A stretch of DNA of 35,811 nucleotides from NCBI GenBank assembly GCA_964628385.1, contig CAZVOD010000046.1:1-35811 (forward strand), written 5' to 3'. The DNA is from JANQPA01 sp964628385 (GTDB lineage Bacteria > Bacteroidota > Bacteroidia > Chitinophagales > Saprospiraceae). The first letter of the stretch is position 1. Each line of letters opens with the position of its first letter. Position numbers and translations under genes: made by a program. The notes beneath the pieces were generated by a model that worked only from the letters and a program-made list of their open reading frames with translations, had not been told where the DNA came from and did no database searches. Below are positions 14,499 through 22,834 of the stretch, one piece after another.

Positions 14499-14949
14499 AG
14501 GAATTAAATAAGTTTTTGGGTAAGATAATGTTGGTTCTCATAGCTTTTAAGCAAAATAGGTGAAGTTGCAAATGAATGGACAGGCCATAAATGGATTCCT
14601 TTAAAAATAGCCCCTAACCCTCCAGTCCCCGATCGGAAAAACTTAACACTTTCTACGTTCATTACCTCAATCATTACAAATTCAGAAAAAGATAATGCCA
14701 TAAGTTTTACACCATGACATCTGCTAATCTGATTGAACGTATTCGTGAAAGGCACGTTTCAAAAAAATTAACTTAAGTTCATATTTATTTTTATCCTATA
14801 AGTGAAGGCAGAAGATTTTTCTGGATAAAGGAAGCTAAGATTCAAAACTTAGAGATGCTAACATGGCATCTCTAAAAAGCCATTATCTCAATTCCAGATA
14901 ATGGCTTCTTATTTTATTCTACTTTTGGGTAGTCTATAAAGTCTGTTTT
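14499..14949. other. Intergenic region with two hairpins
   Basis: No supported gene; an 83-codon minus-strand frame (14504-14755) runs directly into the ompA start and has no family look. The left part should hold the promoter of the OmpA gene, but I find no good consensus. The right part holds two perfect hairpins: 14849-14875 (10-bp stem, 7-nt loop) and 14877-14907 (12-bp stem, 7-nt loop). Confidence 0.6.
14877..14907 (-). terminator. Rho-independent terminator of the membrane/coiled-coil operon
   Basis: A 12-bp perfect stem (14877-14888 with 14896-14907) is followed on the minus strand by TTTTTAG. It lies about 40 bp past the stop of the gene at 14950. A second 10-bp hairpin follows directly (14849-14875). 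Confidence 0.65.
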
Positions 14950-15978
14950 TTATTCAAAGAAGTTATCATATTTACTATCGCTACTTCCACTACTTCTCTT
15001 TTGCTCTTCTGGCCTGGATGTTGGGCTATCCAGGTCAAGGTAGTCATCTGGTGTGTTCTCCCCGGAATTAAGGAGCATTAAAGAAGACTTCTTTTCCCAT
15101 TCTTCCAACATTTTTAGTCCCTTTTCCTCAAAAATACCATTTCTGAGGTCTACAGAGTCCATAAAATCAGCAGACATTTCCATGAATTGCTCCATTTCTC
15201 CCACTTTATTGGCAACATCGTCAGCTATAGCCTCCATAGCAGCGTCGAACATCGCTCTCTTATCCGGGTCACCACTGATGACACTCATTGCCGACTTCAT
15301 TGCTGAATGGGAAGCGCGAATAGCTTTGCGTTCCTGTTCCTTCAATTTCACCTGATCTTTGGTATCTTCTAGTAAAATTTCGGAGTTCTGATGCATCTTG
15401 TTTAAAATGCGGTTAAGGACTGCCATTTTATCGTGTAACGCTTTATACTTCGCGTTGGTATCTTTCATACGTGCAGCTTTGCGGGTGGAGAGCGTAAACT
15501 GCTTATCATTATTGGCATCTCTGGCGGCAGCAGCCAACTGAAGATTTTGCTCAATCTCCTGATTATTCTTTTCCATCAATCCTGAAAGCTGCCTCATCTG
15601 ACCACGTAGTGCTCCGATTTGCTTACGCATTTTCACCAAATTATCCTCAAGGTCATCTACGTAAGTCTTCAAAATACCTATTGGATCAATATTTACAAAC
15701 AATCCGGTTACCCAACGCATCACACTTTTATAGGAATACCAAATCAGGTTTCTGGCTCTGGAATCTAATACCACATAGAGGATCGCCCCCAGAGCAAGTA
15801 GCATACCGGTGAGGTAAAGGGCATTAGCTGCCAAACCGATTAAAAAATCCAGATTAGAAAAGATCAAATATCCCAGACCAGCCATAATGCCAATCATGAA
15901 TAAAGCGCCTGTCGTTCCTTCGGGGCGTTTCCAGAAAGATTTAGGCTTCGCGTTATCAAAACGAACTGAATCTGCCAT
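14950..15978 (-). CDS. Membrane-anchored coiled-coil protein, PspA-like in style
   Basis: 342 residues; I do not recognise a named family. The N-terminus (1-22) is hydrophilic and basic, then two transmembrane helices (about 24-41 and 47-71). A long helical, coiled-coil region follows (about 95-290), with YVDDLEDNLVKMRKQIGALR, then AAAARDANNDKQFTLSTRKA, a layout reminiscent of PspA/IM30 (ESCRT-III-like) helices. It ends in an acidic, low-complexity tail (about 305-342) with PDDYLDLDSP and SSGSSDSKYDNFFE. The similarity to PspA is a visual judgement of helix pattern, not a proven homology. It follows the 183-residue coiled-coil gene by 23 bp and is closed by a terminator, so the two form an operon. 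A membrane-remodelling or stress role is a guess. Confidence 0.75.
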   Translation of the reverse strand: MADSVRFDNAKPKSFWKRPEGTTGALFMIGIMAGLGYLIFSNLDFLIGLAANALYLTGMLLALGAILYVVLDSRARNLIWYSYKSVMRWVTGLFVNIDPIGILKTYVDDLEDNLVKMRKQIGALRGQMRQLSGLMEKNNQEIEQNLQLAAAARDANNDKQFTLSTRKAARMKDTNAKYKALHDKMAVLNRILNKMHQNSEILLEDTKDQVKLKEQERKAIRASHSAMKSAMSVISGDPDKRAMFDAAMEAIADDVANKVGEMEQFMEMSADFMDSVDLRNGIFEEKGLKMLEEWEKKSSLMLLNSGENTPDDYLDLDSPTSRPEEQKRSSGSSDSKYDNFFE

Positions 15979-16001
15979 GTTTTCACTTTTTTCTTATAAG
16001 T

Positions 16002-16553
16002 TTATAAAAAATTATCGATGTTTTCAATATCGACAGAAATTTGGTTCATTATACTTTGCCAGGTAAACTCAAAGCTTTCTCTGCTGCTTTCGATCCGTTC
16101 TTTGGAGCTATTGATATCCTGATCAGCATTGTCGATAGTACTCTGGGCTTTAGCCATTTTCTCTTGTAACTGTTGGATTTTAGCCTGGTATTCTTCTACC
16201 TGTTTCCTCAGCTTGACCACCTCTTCCTGTTTGGCCCTCACTCTTTGCTCAATCTGCTTTTCAAGAGCTGCATTAAATTGCTTTTTTTCATTAGTCAACA
16301 CATTCTTGTAATGTTCTACTGATTTTTTGAGTTTTTCTTTGGTCAAACCCAGTGTAGAAGCTGTTGCGAAGGAGGACTTGTAGGCCATGTCTTCTTCCAT
16401 TCCCATATCAATCAAAGCCCCAAGCGATTGTTTAAACTCAATATAATCAAATCCTGGCAAATTATGTTTTTCCAACGCTTTTGTCAGAAATTCTATACTG
16501 CGTTCATCCAATCCATGATGACTACCAAATATGTCCTTGAGTTTCTTTTGCAT
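16002..16553 (-). CDS. Coiled-coil protein of unknown function
   Basis: 183 residues with no signal peptide or membrane segment. An N-terminal helical domain (1-85) contains LDERSIEFLTKALEKHNLPG and MDMGMEEDMAYKS-like helices (read GALIDMGMEEDMAYKSSFAT), followed by a long coiled coil (about 88-160; KQIEQRVRAKQEEVVKLRKQ and repeated QLQEKMAKAQS) and a short C-terminal helix ending ENIDNFL. I do not recognise a family. It is the first gene of a two-gene operon with the membrane coiled-coil protein 23 bp downstream. The two are likely partners through their coiled coils (inference from operon and shared architecture). Confidence 0.7.
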   Translation of the reverse strand: MQKKLKDIFGSHHGLDERSIEFLTKALEKHNLPGFDYIEFKQSLGALIDMGMEEDMAYKSSFATASTLGLTKEKLKKSVEHYKNVLTNEKKQFNAALEKQIEQRVRAKQEEVVKLRKQVEEYQAKIQQLQEKMAKAQSTIDNADQDINSSKERIESSRESFEFTWQSIMNQISVDIENIDNFL

Positions 16554-16814
16554 GTACTGATGGTTGTATTTTTAATGTTGGAATGCTTCCTGATAAATGC
16601 TGACTGTGATACCCGTGTAGAGAACAGAAACCAAAATCGACTTATCCACCAAGACAAGGGCGATCTATTGTTCTTCTACCTTCCATATCACTAGCTGTCG
16701 TAAATATCATAACACAGTATGCAAATTAACATAAAATGGAAAAAAGTCGTTATTGATTTTCGATTTAATGACCTTTAATTTCGATTTTAAACACTAAATC
16801 AAAGACTTAGCCCT

Positions 16815-19800
16815 TTAGCCCACTACTTTTATTCGGCTAAAGCCATTTTCCTTTCTTTTTACCTGCACCTGAGTATTGATGCGTTCTTTCAATTCTTTGA
16901 CGTGAGAAATTACACCGATAGTCTTTCCTCCTGATTGTAAATTTTCCAGCGTAGAAATTACCACATCCAATGTATTATCATCAAGGGTTCCAAATCCTTC
17001 ATCAATGAATAGGGATTGAATCTGGCTATTACGGCTAGCCAAATCCGAAAGGCCCAAGGCTAGCGCCAGGCTGATCAAAAACCGCTCTCCCCCCGATAAA
17101 GTATTCATCGAACGCCGATAATTAGCCTGAAAAGTATCGATTATCTGTAGTTCCAGGTCTTGGTTTTGCGGTTTTTCAATGATATAACGCCCATGCAGTT
17201 GCTGTAAATGCCTGTTGGCCAGAAATACGAGCTTTTGGAGAGTTAAAGCCTGGGCGAATACTCTGAACTTCTTTCCGTCTGCCGTACCAATTATCTCATT
17301 CAAGCTGGCCCAGCGATCATATTCCTGTTCCTGGGCCTTTAGCTGCCCGGCCAGTTCTTTGAAGGCACTTTCATTGGCCCGGTGTTCGTCGAGCCGGGAT
17401 TGTATTTCTCCTACCCGCTTAAGAGCAGTATTGCGCATCTGGTCCATCTGTTTTAGCTCTTCCCGCAGTGTTTCTTCAGGAGCGGCATTATGCAAACCCT
17501 CTTCCACTACCTGAAACTCCTGACGGGTATAAGCAAGCAGGCGGTCATTTTCAATCTGGGCTTTATCCAATTCACTCTTTAATTTTCTGAGTTCTTCAGC
17601 CCTCTGTGATTCTATCCATACTGCCCTTAGATCATCTAAGGTTTCCAGCTGAATGCGCTTAAGGTTGTTGAGCAAAGCCTCTTGCTTGCCCGCCCGGTGT
17701 TTTTCAAATTTCTGATTATCAACTCTTCGCTTTTCCAGATCAGCCCGGTTTACTTCCAGGTTATTATTCAATTCTTGCAGTAGAGCCCGACTGCGGTCTC
17801 GTTCTTGCTCCAGCTGCTCCAACTGCTCTTCCAATAATTGCTGCGCTTCGTTTGGGTCTTTATCACCGTATAGCTTCACACGAGCAGAACGAAGTTGATC
17901 CATTCGTTCCTTTTCTTTACGAATGAAAAGCTTCTTATTTCTAATCGCCTCCTCCGTTCTTTTGTCATTTTTTTTCAACCCTTCAAACTGGTTCTGTAAA
18001 AGTCCTACATTATTTCTTAAGCCTTGCTTGTGCTTATTTTTTTCCTCATAACTCAACCGGAGTTGTCTGAGGCGGGCAATCAAGTCATCGAGCTTCTCGG
18101 TATTCCACTCGAGCTGATAATAGGCCAGCTCTTTCTTAATACTCTCCTCCAGGCTTTTTACGCGACTGGCTTTTTTCTCAAGCTGACTGCCGGTAAGCTT
18201 GATGTTGTTATCCTGTAGGTCTTTGGAAGCCCGCAAATTCTGTAGTTCTTTCTCTTCCTCCTGCAATTCCTTTTCCATATCGAGCAGTTCGTGAAAAAGC
18301 GTCTTGATTTTTTCTCGCAAATTCTTCCTTTTTGATAATTCGGTCGAATTGACATTGATCTGTTGCTTCAATCTGTTCAGATCGACGATGAGTGCAGTCT
18401 CTTCTCCCGGATTGAGAAACACTTTTTGGAATTCACTTTCCCATTCCATTATTTTCTCTAAATGATTATCTCGTTTACCCCCTAGGCTTTGTAATTCATC
18501 CCCCTCTAATTGGGCAATCTCAAAGACAACTTTTTCAAATTGGCTTTGTAGCTTTCTGGACTTGGCTTCCAGGCCTTCCAGGTATTTTTTTGCCTCTTCA
18601 TATTCCACCTTAGCTCTGTCCAGATATGGCTTTACTTCCTGCTTTCTAAAAGGATGATCCATTGACAAACACAGCGGACAGGGCGCATTTTCCTTCAAGT
18701 TGGACCGGTCTTTTTCATAATTGACAATCAGCTGCTGCTGCTCATAGATTTCCAGGCGATAATTAACCGTTTTTCTGGCCTCTTCTAATTGATCATACAA
18801 ATTGAGTATTTCCTTGCTGTAACCAGATTCTTCAGTTCTCAAAGATTCCAGCCGCTCTTCTATTAGATTGACTTCCTGAAGTAGGCGCTGGTATTCTTTA
18901 TTCAGTCGATGTAAATCTTCCAACTTCCGCTGTTGCTCACCGAGCTGTTCCAGCTCTTTATCGAACTCCTCCAACAGTTGGTTTTTATCCAGTAAGTATT
19001 TTTTAGGCTTAATTTTATTGAGCTCAATCCGAGCGGATTCATATTTCAGGAGCTTTTTACTCTTATTGTTTTCTTTTTGGGAAATTTTTTCTTTCAACTC
19101 TGCTAATTTCTTTTCAAAAGACTGCTTGTTTTCAACAAGATTAGCCTGTTCTTTTTGTTCATTTTGCCACTCTTTCATCTCTCTTTCGAGAAGAAAAAAC
19201 TTATCTGTCAAGCGGGACAAGTAATGATGAGACTTCAGCCAGGATTCTGTTTCCTTCAACTGCTGCCGGGTTTGCTGAGCATCGAGCCCCTTGGCTACCA
19301 GCTCCTCGTTGATCTTTTCTGCTTCACCGCAGAGTTCTGCCAGTTCTTCTTCTCTTGTTTTTATGGTTTCTATTTGAGTAGAAATTTTCAAATCCAAATC
19401 GCGCGTTTTCCTCCAAATATGTTCTGATTGTTTGCGCTCCTGCCTGGCAGTTTCAAAAGCTTTCTCCGTTTCGGAAAAGGTATTTTTTTCCTTTTTCAGA
19501 CTTTGGGTAAGTTTCATCACTTTGGTGTCCAGGAATTGCATCTGAGATTTATTCTCCCCTAACCTTTGTTCTAGGTCCTCCAATAACCTCAAGTCACTAA
19601 AGTAGGGAGCGGCCTTTTCATAATGTTCCAGTTTTTGGAATACCCCGGCGTGTTCTGCTTTTTCTTTTTTTAGAGCTTCCAGCTGGCTACTCAGTTTGTT
19701 AGTATTCTTTTCTAGCTGTCGCTTTTTTTCGTACAGAGCAAGGATATTGTTAATCTCATTGATTTGAGTGCCCAACTTTTCAGACTGGTCATTTTTTTCC

Positions 19801-20477
19801 TGCTGTTCCTTTTGCAGGCTTTCTATTTCTTGCGGTGCAAGTAACTTGAAAGTGCCCAGCTGTAAGTGAATTTTATCCAGTTTTTCCTTCTCCAGCTTGT
19901 GGCGGTCAAAAGCCGCTTTGGAAAGCTGAGAGTAGATCTCTGTGCCGGTGATTTTTTCCAATAATTCACTGCGTTCTCGCTCACTAGCTTCCAGGAAGGC
20001 CGCAAAATCACCTTGTGCTAATAAGACGGAGCGACGGAAGCGATCGTAGTCAAGTCCCGTACAGGCTTCTACCTGCTCATCGACTTCCCTTATTTTTTCT
20101 GCGATTATGAGATAGGCTTGCTTGGCCTCACTCCATTTTTCCAGTACTCGCTTGGGCTCTTGTATCTTGCCATCCACTTTACCCCGGGAACGGTGCAGCA
20201 TCCATTTAGCCCGATATAATTGCGCACCATGTTCAAACTCCACCTCTGCCAGCGCTTCAGCAGAGCCATAGGAGAGTACTTCTTTTACATTCTTATTCCT
20301 GGGCATTTTTCCATACAAAGCCAGCGTAATCGCATCCAGTATCGTAGACTTTCCTGCACCAGTTTCTCCAATAATGGCAAACAAGCCCGTGTTGACCAGC
20401 GGAACTTCCATGAAGTCAATGCTTTCTTCCTGCCTCAGAGAATTGAGATTGCGAATAGTAATCTTTCTTATTTTCAT
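16815..20477 (-). CDS. sbcC: Nuclease SbcCD subunit C (Rad50-like SMC ATPase)
   Basis: A 1220-residue SMC-like protein, full length. N-terminal ATPase half: Walker A GETGAGKST at 37-45, with a Q-loop region (VLLAQGDFAAFLEAS, near 150). A long coiled coil (about 180-1050) is interrupted at its tip by the zinc hook CPLC at 600-603. C-terminal half: signature LSGGERFLISLALALGL at 1127 onward, Walker B with D1159-E1160 (LFIDEGFGTLDD), and a D-loop/H-loop segment near VISHVKEL. With SbcD it makes an ATP-driven exo/endonuclease that cuts hairpins and protein-blocked DNA ends. Its ATG follows the sbcD stop with no gap (TAAATG), so translation is coupled. Confidence 0.97.
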   Translation of the reverse strand: MKIRKITIRNLNSLRQEESIDFMEVPLVNTGLFAIIGETGAGKSTILDAITLALYGKMPRNKNVKEVLSYGSAEALAEVEFEHGAQLYRAKWMLHRSRGKVDGKIQEPKRVLEKWSEAKQAYLIIAEKIREVDEQVEACTGLDYDRFRRSVLLAQGDFAAFLEASERERSELLEKITGTEIYSQLSKAAFDRHKLEKEKLDKIHLQLGTFKLLAPQEIESLQKEQQEKNDQSEKLGTQINEINNILALYEKKRQLEKNTNKLSSQLEALKKEKAEHAGVFQKLEHYEKAAPYFSDLRLLEDLEQRLGENKSQMQFLDTKVMKLTQSLKKEKNTFSETEKAFETARQERKQSEHIWRKTRDLDLKISTQIETIKTREEELAELCGEAEKINEELVAKGLDAQQTRQQLKETESWLKSHHYLSRLTDKFFLLEREMKEWQNEQKEQANLVENKQSFEKKLAELKEKISQKENNKSKKLLKYESARIELNKIKPKKYLLDKNQLLEEFDKELEQLGEQQRKLEDLHRLNKEYQRLLQEVNLIEERLESLRTEESGYSKEILNLYDQLEEARKTVNYRLEIYEQQQLIVNYEKDRSNLKENAPCPLCLSMDHPFRKQEVKPYLDRAKVEYEEAKKYLEGLEAKSRKLQSQFEKVVFEIAQLEGDELQSLGGKRDNHLEKIMEWESEFQKVFLNPGEETALIVDLNRLKQQINVNSTELSKRKNLREKIKTLFHELLDMEKELQEEEKELQNLRASKDLQDNNIKLTGSQLEKKASRVKSLEESIKKELAYYQLEWNTEKLDDLIARLRQLRLSYEEKNKHKQGLRNNVGLLQNQFEGLKKNDKRTEEAIRNKKLFIRKEKERMDQLRSARVKLYGDKDPNEAQQLLEEQLEQLEQERDRSRALLQELNNNLEVNRADLEKRRVDNQKFEKHRAGKQEALLNNLKRIQLETLDDLRAVWIESQRAEELRKLKSELDKAQIENDRLLAYTRQEFQVVEEGLHNAAPEETLREELKQMDQMRNTALKRVGEIQSRLDEHRANESAFKELAGQLKAQEQEYDRWASLNEIIGTADGKKFRVFAQALTLQKLVFLANRHLQQLHGRYIIEKPQNQDLELQIIDTFQANYRRSMNTLSGGERFLISLALALGLSDLASRNSQIQSLFIDEGFGTLDDNTLDVVISTLENLQSGGKTIGVISHVKELKERINTQVQVKRKENGFSRIKVVG

Positions 20478-21695
20478 TTATTGGGCTTCTTGCTGATCTA
20501 TCCAGTTAATCAGTTCTCTGAAAGTCATCTGTAGTTGCTCCATCTCATCTGGAGCCGTGCCAAATGACTCACATTTCCTCTTAAATACATCTTCTATATC
20601 CAGCGTATCCAAATCGTTTAGGCTTACCTGATTATCCAACGCTCTGTATTCATTTTCTATCCGAACCTTTAACAACTCCAAATCCATATTTTTCACCATT
20701 TCTCTAAATTGCAGATCCAGTCGGGGAATAATCCTGTCGGTGTCAACAATTACTTCTACCCATGGCGTTAAATGTCGTTCTTTGGCATCAAAAGTGCGAA
20801 GTTTGAGCTCCACTTCTTCTAGGCTGCCCTCGATGGTCTTAAGTCTTCTACCTACCGGAGCATTATGAAATTTTACAGCATCGAGTTTTTTACCTTTAAA
20901 TTCTAATATATAAACGCCCTTTTCATCTTTAGTTTCGCTAAAACTCAAAGGAATAAGAGAGCCGGAATAGCGAATATGATATTCTTCCCCCACTTTTTGC
21001 GCCCTATGAATATGGCCCAGGGCGACGTAGTCAAACAAATCAGGAAACTGGCTTGATTTGATATTCTCCTGATCACCAATGTAGATATTGTTTTGCTTTG
21101 GGGTGGTTTCTGCGCCACTGGCGTACAAGTGGCCCGTAGTAATGATAGGGATATCAGCAGTGTTATAGTTGGCTTCGACATACGCCGCTAATGCCTGATA
21201 GTGGGTAGCTATCCCTTGTCTAATTCTTTCGATGCGCTCCAGGCCGCCTTCTCCTCCAGCCTGTTGAATCAAATCCCGGTCTCTGAGAAATGGTACAGCA
21301 GCGACAAGCGCTTCTATTTTTCCGTTTGTATTTTTTATGGGAAATAATTGATCAGCAAAAGTCTCTCCCGCTGCTCCACAAACAAAAATATTGAAATTGG
21401 ATAACAGATCTTTGGGGGCCTCCAGCATCGACGGAGAATCGTGGTTGCCGCCCGTAATCAGTACATGCTTGCAGGATGTCTTTAATACTTCGGTAAGGAA
21501 ATGATAGTACATCCGGCGAGCCGTATTGGGCGGATTGCTAATGTCAAAAATATCTCCAGCCACTAACAGCAAATCAATTTGCTCTTTTTCGATGAGCTCC
21601 AGTAGCCATTTTAGAGCCAGCTGATGCTCCTCCTCTCTGTCCCTGTGTAACAATTTATGGCCCAGATGCCAATCTGAAGTATGCAATAGTTTCAT
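20478..21695 (-). CDS. sbcD: Nuclease SbcCD subunit D (Mre11-like)
   Basis: A 405-residue calcineurin-type metallophosphoesterase. It carries the family metal-binding motifs: DWHLGH (D8, H10), GDIFD (D48), GGNHDSP (N84, H85), TTGHLYASG and GHIHRAQ in the C-terminal part of the catalytic domain (up to about 240). A cap and a C-terminal domain (about 270-405) should bind the base of the SbcC coiled coil. It is the nuclease subunit of the SbcCD complex: Mn-dependent exonuclease and hairpin endonuclease. It is the first gene of the sbcD-sbcC operon. The upstream 168 bp hold no clear consensus promoter. Confidence 0.97.
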   Translation of the reverse strand: MKLLHTSDWHLGHKLLHRDREEEHQLALKWLLELIEKEQIDLLLVAGDIFDISNPPNTARRMYYHFLTEVLKTSCKHVLITGGNHDSPSMLEAPKDLLSNFNIFVCGAAGETFADQLFPIKNTNGKIEALVAAVPFLRDRDLIQQAGGEGGLERIERIRQGIATHYQALAAYVEANYNTADIPIITTGHLYASGAETTPKQNNIYIGDQENIKSSQFPDLFDYVALGHIHRAQKVGEEYHIRYSGSLIPLSFSETKDEKGVYILEFKGKKLDAVKFHNAPVGRRLKTIEGSLEEVELKLRTFDAKERHLTPWVEVIVDTDRIIPRLDLQFREMVKNMDLELLKVRIENEYRALDNQVSLNDLDTLDIEDVFKRKCESFGTAPDEMEQLQMTFRELINWIDQQEAQ

Positions 21696-21863
21696 GGGTT
21701 AGCCTTTGTTGATCAATCGGTTGTAAGATAAAAGGACTTGTGGCATGATCATCACCAGAATGCCTGGGACTGAACCAGAACATAACTTTCTTCCTATCTC
21801 TTAACGTCCGGACTTATCTGTTGATTTATTCAATTGGGAAATTTACTATAATTTCGGAGAGAA

Positions 21864-22829
21864 CTACAAATATTGACTAACAAAATTCCAGGCTCTCCAC
21901 TCTGCCCAATTAAAAGGCCTCTTTAACCAAGAAAAGCCTACATGGCCTCCATGCCGGGGTGTTTCAAGGAAAAAATATTCATTTTGATCTGCCAGATCTC
22001 TTCTGGAACATTTTGGAGTGAGTATGGGGTCATTTTGAGCATTGACCAATAAAGTAGGAATCTTTATGTTAGGAATAAAATTATTGGCAGAAGATTCCCA
22101 GTAGAATTGCTCGGCATTTTCGTAATTATTCAAAGGAGCTGAATAAAATTCATCAAAATCCCTCCAGCGTCTAATTTTATCAAAATTACTCAAGTCAATA
22201 ATTCCGGGAAACTGATTGGCTTTTTTTTCAATTTTCATTCTTAACCGCCTTAAGAATTTATCTCTATACAGAAAATTACTGCGCTTATCCAGCGTATCAG
22301 AGCTACTTTTCAGATCTCCGGGCACCGAGAAGGCCACGGCAGCAACCACAGATGAAGGGACGCGCCCGGCGCTCACCCCGAGGTATTTCAGGTTGATATT
22401 GCCTCCCATGCTAAAGCCTATTAGTACAACCTTTTCATAAGCTCCAGACTTGATAGCGTGATTTACAACGTGGGTGATATCTTCAACATCGCCGTGATGG
22501 TAAAGCTTAAAAGTGCGATTCATCTCTTCACTACAGGATCGACAATTCCAGGCCAGCACATCACAGCCCTTATGCGAAAAAAGCTGGGCCATTCCCTTGA
22601 CATATATACGTTGGGCACTTCCCTCAAGTCCGTGGGTAATTATAACCAGATGGTTACTTTGATTGTAGACCCAATCGAGATCCAGAAAATCTCCGTCCGG
22701 CAGTTCCAGGCGCTCTCGATGATAATCCAGATCTATTTTCCTAAACAAAGAAGGGAGAATAGTCTGTAAATGTCCATTAAACTGATGGGGCGGAGCAGTC
22801 CTGTAACTCGATTGTTCTATAAACGGCAT
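21864..22829 (-). CDS. Alpha/beta hydrolase, YheT/EMB8-like
   Basis: A 321-residue alpha/beta hydrolase of the AB-hydrolase-4 family. Seen: FNGHLQTILPSLFR near the N-terminus, diagnostic of the YheT group; oxyanion loop THGLEGSAQRIY (65-76); nucleophile elbow GFSMGGN with S140; acid D267 in NAQNDPIL; and catalytic H296 in RHGGHVGF. The triad S-D-H is therefore complete. Members are poorly characterised esterases or lipases; the substrate is unknown. No signal peptide, so cytosolic. The start is 5 bp after the stop of the upstream CotH-like kinase, so the two are one operon; why a hydrolase follows a secreted kinase is unclear. Confidence 0.92.
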   Translation of the reverse strand: MPFIEQSSYRTAPPHQFNGHLQTILPSLFRKIDLDYHRERLELPDGDFLDLDWVYNQSNHLVIITHGLEGSAQRIYVKGMAQLFSHKGCDVLAWNCRSCSEEMNRTFKLYHHGDVEDITHVVNHAIKSGAYEKVVLIGFSMGGNINLKYLGVSAGRVPSSVVAAVAFSVPGDLKSSSDTLDKRSNFLYRDKFLRRLRMKIEKKANQFPGIIDLSNFDKIRRWRDFDEFYSAPLNNYENAEQFYWESSANNFIPNIKIPTLLVNAQNDPILTPKCSRRDLADQNEYFFLETPRHGGHVGFSWLKRPFNWAEWRAWNFVSQYL

Positions 22830-22834
22830 AGCTG

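Noticed and set aside
16815..20477. Long opposite-strand frames within sbcC (for example 19155-19427)
   Set aside because: Mirror frames of a coiled-coil-coding sequence; sbcC itself is complete with all ATPase motifs.
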